A stretch of 64,000 nt of DNA from Rhizomys pruinosus (lineage: Eukaryota > Chordata > Mammalia > Rodentia > Spalacidae), in contig VZQC01000356.1 of the NCBI GenBank assembly GCA_009823505.1, positions 674,144 through 738,143 of the forward strand, written 5' to 3'. Positions 58,436 through 64,000 of the stretch are shown piece after piece. A model generated the notes under the pieces. That model worked only from the letters and a program-made list of their open reading frames with translations, was not told the origin of the DNA and did not search any database. Within the stretch, counting starts at the first letter, position 1. Each line of letters starts with the position of its first letter. The position numbers were made by a program, and so were the translations under genes.

Positions 58436-58605
58436 CTAAGCCAGGTATGGTGGCACATGCCTTTAATTCTAATACTTGGGAGGCATAGGCAGGTGGATCT
58501 CTGTGAGCTCAAGGCCAGCCTTGAACTACATAGCAAGTTCCAGTATAGCTGGGGCTACAGGAAGACCCTGTATCAAAAAGACAAAAAAAAAAAAAAAAAA
58601 AAAAA
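58436..58605 (+). mobile_element. B1 SINE
   Basis: Forward B1: 'ccaggtatggtggcacatgc', 'ggatctctgtgagctcaagg', A-tail at 58582-58605. Confidence 0.95.
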
Positions 58606-58609
58606 GAAT

Positions 58610-60100
58610 GTAAAAATCTATCCTAACAACAAAATAAATCCAAACACATGGAAGATTCATGCTCACACACATACTCTATTAATGCCTGGGATTAGTTAGA
58701 ACTAGTTCCCTTAAGCAAGAGTTGCACTACCTCTTAAGAAAAACTATATGAATCTTAACTCTGAATCTGCATTTGCTTCCTGTGTTGCTTTAGACAGTTG
58801 GAGAAAAAAAAATCCTATATCAATTAGCTTCCATGTCTGTAATGTGGAGTAATGATATACCTGCTTCATGGGGTTACTATAAAGATAAAACAAAATTATT
58901 TAGCCTAAATACTTAATTATAATGTACACTAAATAGTGCGCATGTGTATGTGTTCTACTCATGTTACCATAAGGGCTTCTACCCACATTGCACTTGAGAT
59001 CTAGGTAGCAAAATGTAACAAGAAAAGATATCATTATTTGAATATGATATTGCTGCCTTCACTGACAATTCAGGAAGTATCTTGAGGAAATTTATTAAAA
59101 ACTTTTTGTGTACTATAAATGCATTGGAATTAGTGAATGGGTTCAGCAAGGGCACTTGCATAAGGCTATAGATGTGTTTTTAGACTCATATGTCAGGAAA
59201 TATGAAAGATTGTAGTCTTCAACATTTTAAAATCAAAGAGAACAACTTACAATCAGAATATTATTTCATGAACTAAGGCCTCTGACCAATTCACTTCTGT
59301 ACGATAAAAAATATCAATTTTAATGAGACAATAAGTCAACGACTAATAAGAAAAGACACAAACATAACTTATTATAATCAAAAGTGTATTTGATGAAAAA
59401 AAATCTAGCCAACTCCTATACAAATAGTTCTGTATAGTAAAACCGCATTTTGTTCAGGATCACAGCACTGATTGCATGGCTCGCACCATTGGATTAAGGA
59501 CCTTTATCAACACTGTGACAAAGAACATGTAGAAGCAACTTAAAACATGGGGGAATTCATGGCAATGGGAATGCATAGTTGGAACTCTTTAAATCTCAGT
59601 GACCCAGGAGGCAGAGAGTTGGAGCCAGAAGCAGAAGACCCTCTAAGGATGATCCTACCAGTTTCTTCTGCCATGTTTCATTTCAAGTCTTATTTATAAA
59701 TTTATTACATGACACAGACATTTTAAGGCCCTAAAGATTACTGAAGGAACAGTAGTGAAATTATGCCTATGTAACAGTCATATAAATGCAAAATATTTTC
59801 TTAGAAAAATAACAAAAATAAGTTTAAATGTTCAGTTAAGCCAGTTTTAATAATAGACATGAACTCTTGTCTCTTCATAGCCAATATAATCTATATGTCT
59901 TAATGTAATAATATTAGCATGAACCCTTGCCTAGTTTCAAAAAGCTGAAGAATGTACACATAGACTTTTAAATATAGAGATTTATTAACCTGGTACATAT
60001 ATAATAATAGTCTGAATTTATCCATCTCATCAACTTGAACATATAAGTACACTAATTACACAATTTCTGGTTGATTGAAGAGACCGAATATAAAAAGATA
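58610..60100. other. non-repetitive AT-rich stretch, no gene seen
   Basis: The longest repeat-free block near the right end. No splice-flanked frame could be defended, although it would be the place to seek the exon following 60191-60284 on the minus strand. Confidence 0.4.
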
Positions 60101-60190
60101 ATCACAAAGGGCTTGAATAGAAAATTTTGAATTTAATATAAAAACCCACAAAACACAAATAATAAAAATGTATCAAAATTAATAACTTAC

Positions 60191-60284
60191 TTGGAAAAGG
60201 CACAGAATGACAGATTTGAAGCATTATAAGCATGATGCTGTAAATGAAAAGAGTCAGGGTAACAAAAGACATCCTTTTCTCCAT
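60191..60284 (-). CDS. candidate first coding exon with a signal peptide
   Basis: On the minus strand an ATG at 60284 opens 31 codons plus one base, ending at a consensus donor GTAAGT (60190-60185). The peptide MEKRMSFVTLTLFIYSIMLI continues MLQICHSVPFP. It has a short basic start, a long hydrophobic core and then small/polar residues, as in a secretory signal peptide. The surroundings are not a recognised repeat. I cannot name the gene, and no second exon was found downstream. Such a frame can arise by chance, so this stays a candidate. It is on the same strand as the PLAT exon, but nothing links the two. Confidence 0.35.
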
Positions 60285-60814
60285 GAGAGAAAGGGTGGAA
60301 AAGCATAAGGAGACATGAAAGAGGTGAGGAGACAGTTGATTAGGATGAAGAAAGAGAAAGTCTTCTGGGAAACAATCCCCAGGTCCACCTCAAGCTCCCT
60401 GGGGTTGAGAGAATGAGGTAACTCAGTCGTGTGGCCTTGCACCCCTAGCAGAAGGATAATCCACCTAGCATCAAAAGGTGTAAATCCAGTGGAGAAATGT
60501 GGTATGGCAGGTACTCCACCTGCTTGGCAGACTAGGATTTGAATTTTTTTTAATCACTTCTGATATATTGGAGTACTGTACTGGATTGACATCTTGGTGG
60601 TCATGGGGAAGGGGCTGTATTTGAGATTCGATTATTCTAGAGACCTGTAAATAGGAAATTTTGTAAGGCAGAAAGCAAGAGGACACCCTGCCACGTTCCT
60701 GGGTGGGAGGTGGCTGAGAGATGCAGTCCTAAGGATGGATAGGGCTGGCTCAGACGAGGGGAGCAGCTTAGTCATTAACATGCTCCAGCTGTGAAGGACA
60801 CGCCCAGACATGGC

Positions 60815-61185
60815 TATTCTAGTTTACTTCTCTATTATTGTGAGAAAATAATGACCAAAAACAACATGGGGGGAGAAAGGGTTTATTTCATCTTGTAACT
60901 CCCAGGTCCTCTCCATCACTGAGGGAACATTATAAAGTGGAGACCATGAAGGAATGCTGCTCACTGCCTTGCTCCCACTTGCTTTCTCAGTTATCCTCTT
61001 GTACAGCCCAGGCTCACCTGTTCACCTGCTCACACTGGGCTGTACTTCTGTGTCAAATACCAACTAAGAAAATGATGCACAGACATGGCCACAGGTCAAT
61101 CCAAAGGAGAAAATTTCTCACCTGAGAGTCCATCTTTCCAGGGGAGTTTAGTTTGTCAAGTTGGAATCTAGCCAGTTCAGCAGCT
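60815..61185 (-). mobile_element. LTR-like rodent repeat, solo
   Basis: The same family as the end copies at 43770 and 45970 ('tttacttctctattattgtg', 'gagaaagggtttatttcatc', 'cacagacatggccacaggtc'). Confidence 0.6.
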
Positions 61186-61507
61186 CTTTCCTCCATGCTA
61201 AGAGCAAGCTCTTTCTTCTGATGATTACTCTAGAGGTTAATACCCAGGAGCCCACTGTCAGTACTTCCTCTGCCTACAATGAGTGAAAAAGGAATCCCTG
61301 AGCCCCATATCCAGTGTATTGCTCAACATGTCCTACTCTGAGCTATATAAACTGTGGTCTGAGACACTTGAACAAGTGGGGCCAACAATGGCTCCCAATA
61401 CGTAAAGAGAAGTCTCTACAATGAGAACAGCCTGAAGCAGACATCTGATCTGTGGCTATCCATCATACAGCTTACATAGAGTTTATACCCTTTGATCTGA
61501 CTTTGCC

Positions 61508-61657
61508 TTTTGGTCTTTTTGAGACAGGGTCTCCTTGTAGACCCTGCTGACCTAGAACTCACTGTGTACACCCAGCTGGCCTTGACCTCACAGAGATCTA
61601 CCTGCCTTTGCCTCCCAAGTGCTGGGACTTTAAAGGCATGGACTACCAGTTCCAGCC
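61508..61657 (-). mobile_element. B1 SINE
   Basis: Reverse B1: 'gagacagggtctccttgtag', 'gcctcccaagtgctgggact'. Confidence 0.93.
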
Positions 61658-61729
61658 TGATGTTGTTGGTTTATGATAGCTTATACTTGATACTGTTAGT
61701 GAGAATGGATGCTAGTGATTGAGACCACA

Positions 61730-64000
61730 GGAAAAGCGGCTAAGAAAAATGCCAGGTATACCCAGAAGAGGTTAACATAAGCACAAACTGCAAGTTTAAA
61801 AGACAGACTAATGTTATGAACAAATAAGGCAAAATGTCACTTCCCAAAATTCACGATTCCTCAGTAAACAAATCAAGTGATACTGAAATGCTAGAAATGT
61901 CAGATGATGAAATAAAAATCACCCCACATTGGGACTAGTCCCCTTCAGGATGCTCTAGGGCTCACAATTACCCCGCTTAGCTGGTCAGAACCTTGGTCAT
62001 GTTCTTACTGCTTTGGAACTAGGCTCATTCACATTGCCAAAGAGCACCTGACTAGCCTGCCTATGGCCACCTCATCTTGTAAATAAAATGATCAAAAGAG
62101 AGAACCTGAGAAATAGACCAATTAACTATTCATTATTAGAAAGCAAACAAGCTACAAAAACTTCCATTCAACAAAGGTAGGCTAGGATTTCATATCAGAC
62201 ACATAACCAAAAAAATAAAAAATAAAAGTCCATATGACCAGGTCACAACGCAAACACAAATAACATGAAAAACCAAGATACTATGTTCCTACCAACCCCC
62301 CCACTCCTATCAAGTGTTCTACAATAAGAATTATCCAGAGGAACCCCAGGACACAGAACTAGAAAGAACAATCATAAACATGACCAAAGAATTGAGGATT
62401 TTAAAAAACACATATTGATCATATAAGGGACATCAATTGATGGTCCAACTCCAGCTTTAAGGCATAATAACCACAACAGTGACTGGTACAACAAATTATA
62501 TTGCTGCAATAGTGCCACTTTTATTTTGTAAGTAATAACAGCTACCTAATTGGACTTAAGGCCCATTCAATGGGAGGGAACTCATGTATGGTACTGCAAA
62601 GACAGTCAGATACACATGAATGGAGATGTCATAGATCCTAGAAAACTCTAAGACTGTCACACATTTAGACTAATATAATATCATACTATATACAAAATAT
62701 GTATCTTTATATATTTATAGACAACTAAGTTAATCACTACTCATCAAAGGGGATTCTTTTGCAACTGATAGAGATGATCATAGAGCTCCACAACTGGTCA
62801 CACACAGAGAATAAGTGTCTGTGTGATGCCCAATCCTAAGTGATACATCTATAATGAAACTCTACATCTAAGGCTCAGAGAAAATAGAATAAGGGATTGA
62901 GAGAATAGTACTGCATCTCTCAACTCTAACCAACAAAGAGCAACTGATTTATAGAATTAATATTGCAAAAATGACCATCCTACCAAAAGCAGTTTATACA
63001 ATCACACTCAATGCAATCCCAATCAAAATCCCCATGACAGTCTTCACAGAAATAGAAAAAAATCATCCTAGGATTCATATGGAAACACAAAAGACCCAGA
63101 TAGGCAAAGGAATTCTGAACACAATGAGCAATGCTGGAGAGATTACCATATCAGATTTCAAACTACAGTACAGGGTTGTAGTCATAAAACAGCATGATAC
63201 TGTCATAAAAACAGACATGCAGCTCAATGGACCAAACAGAAATCCCAAACATGAATGCACACATTTTCAGCCACATGATACTTGACAAAGATGCCAAGAA
63301 TACACAGTGGAAGAAAAACAGCACCTTTAACAAATGGTACTGGCAAAACTGGATGTCCACATGTTAAAGAATGAAATTAGAACCTTATCTATCACCCCAC
63401 ACAAAAGTCAACTCCAAATGGATCAAAGACCTCGATGTGAAACCTGAAACTCTGAAACTATTAGAAGAAAACATAGGTAGTACCCTACAAGGTGTAAGAA
63501 AGGAAAGGATTTTCTAAATCAGTCATCAGTTAGTCAGGAATTAAGGTCAACAGTGGACAAATGGAAACTTATGAAACTAAAAAGCTTCTGTACAGCAAAG
63601 AAAGAACCAGTAGAGTGAAGAGGAAACTCACAGAGTGAGAGAAAACCTTCACCAGCTACATATCTGACAGAGGATTAATATCCAGAATGCACAAAAAATA
63701 CAAAAAATTAAGAAAACAAATAACAGCAGGAGCCAGGAAATTGGAACGAATCCACGAAGTAAAGGGGAAGATGGAATTAGAGAGAGGGGATGGTAGGGAA
63801 GTGGTGTTATCAAAGGGAAAAAGGAGGCTACATTAACTGGGAAGGGAACAGGAAGCTGGATATGGGGTAGGGCAGAGGAGCAATAATAATTCCAAGGTGG
63901 TGTGGAAAACCAGAGGAAAATGTACTAGTTTGAAATCGTACTGAAAAATACACTTATAACTGCATGTGAATACTTGAAGGCTGCATAACAAAATAGGTTG
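61730..64000 (+). mobile_element. old L1 remnant D
   Basis: 61730-62400 resembles L1 leader/ORF1 sequence. 62940-63720 is ORF2 after the RT domain: 'caatcccaatcaaaatcccc' and 'gaaacacaaaagaccca', and the frame at 62971-63285 keeps the TILPKAVYTITLNAIPIKIP phrase. 63725-64000 is a purine-rich 3' UTR. The middle (62410-62940) belongs to the repeat family also seen at 4010-5110. It is diverged and non-functional. Confidence 0.75.
62410..62940 (+). repeat. second copy of the 4010-5110 rodent repeat
   Basis: Shared phrases run in the same order: 'taattggacttaaggcccat' against 'tgattggagttgagacccac', then 'aactcatgtatggtactgca' against 'aacacatgcctaatactgca'. It is diverged. Confidence 0.5.

Overview
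This window is nuclear DNA from a mouse-like rodent. The evidence is its repeats: many B1 (7SL-derived) and B2 (tRNA-derived) SINEs, a B4-type SINE, rodent L1 elements with tandem promoter monomers, and an MT-type MaLR element. The L1 proteins and promoter monomers do not look like the usual house mouse or rat types, so another myodont lineage is likely. The species cannot be named from this sequence. The region is gene-poor and AT-rich, as expected of a long intron or intergenic stretch.

Layout. 1-2435: the 5' end of an L1 on the minus strand (open ORF1, 134-bp promoter monomers), abutting the 3' end of another minus-strand L1. 2436-5110: old repeats. 5160-7560: an ancient minus-strand L1 split by SINEs and a GAAA microsatellite. 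8640-11275: a minus-strand L1 3' half with three B1s. 13966-20935: a nearly full-length plus-strand L1 with an almost intact endonuclease/reverse transcriptase ORF, split by a 1.08-kb insertion. 20940-23010: a complete-looking copy of an unfamiliar ~2-kb non-coding repeat. 23074-25705: an L1 with a 5' inversion. 26520-28095: a HAL1/L1M remnant.

The oddest part is 29179-42019. A single N at 29179 is followed at once by a 5.6-kb inverted copy (29180-34825) of 36498-42019. The left copy differs from the right mainly by scattered one-base gains and losses and by short scrambled stretches. That looks more like unpolished long-read sequence placed backwards than an evolved palindrome.

In the right arm, on the minus strand at 39141-39304, is the one convincing cellular coding exon. 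It is 164 nt long, has consensus splice sites, and encodes the first strands of a PLAT/LH2 domain. The window therefore probably lies inside a minus-strand gene of the PLAT-repeat kind. A second candidate minus-strand exon (60191-60284) encodes a signal peptide and ends at a GTAAGT donor; its gene is not recognised.

42020-64000 holds B2 and B1 SINEs, an LTR-like rodent repeat (43770-46360 and 60815-61185), a heavily deleted L1 with 161-bp monomers and a MaLR inside it (52950-57990), and a last L1 remnant (61730-64000). No bacterial-type operons, CRISPR arrays or structural RNA genes are present. The most useful leads are the unfamiliar 2-kb repeat (about six copies, several 5'-inverted), the probable assembly fold-back, and the PLAT exon.
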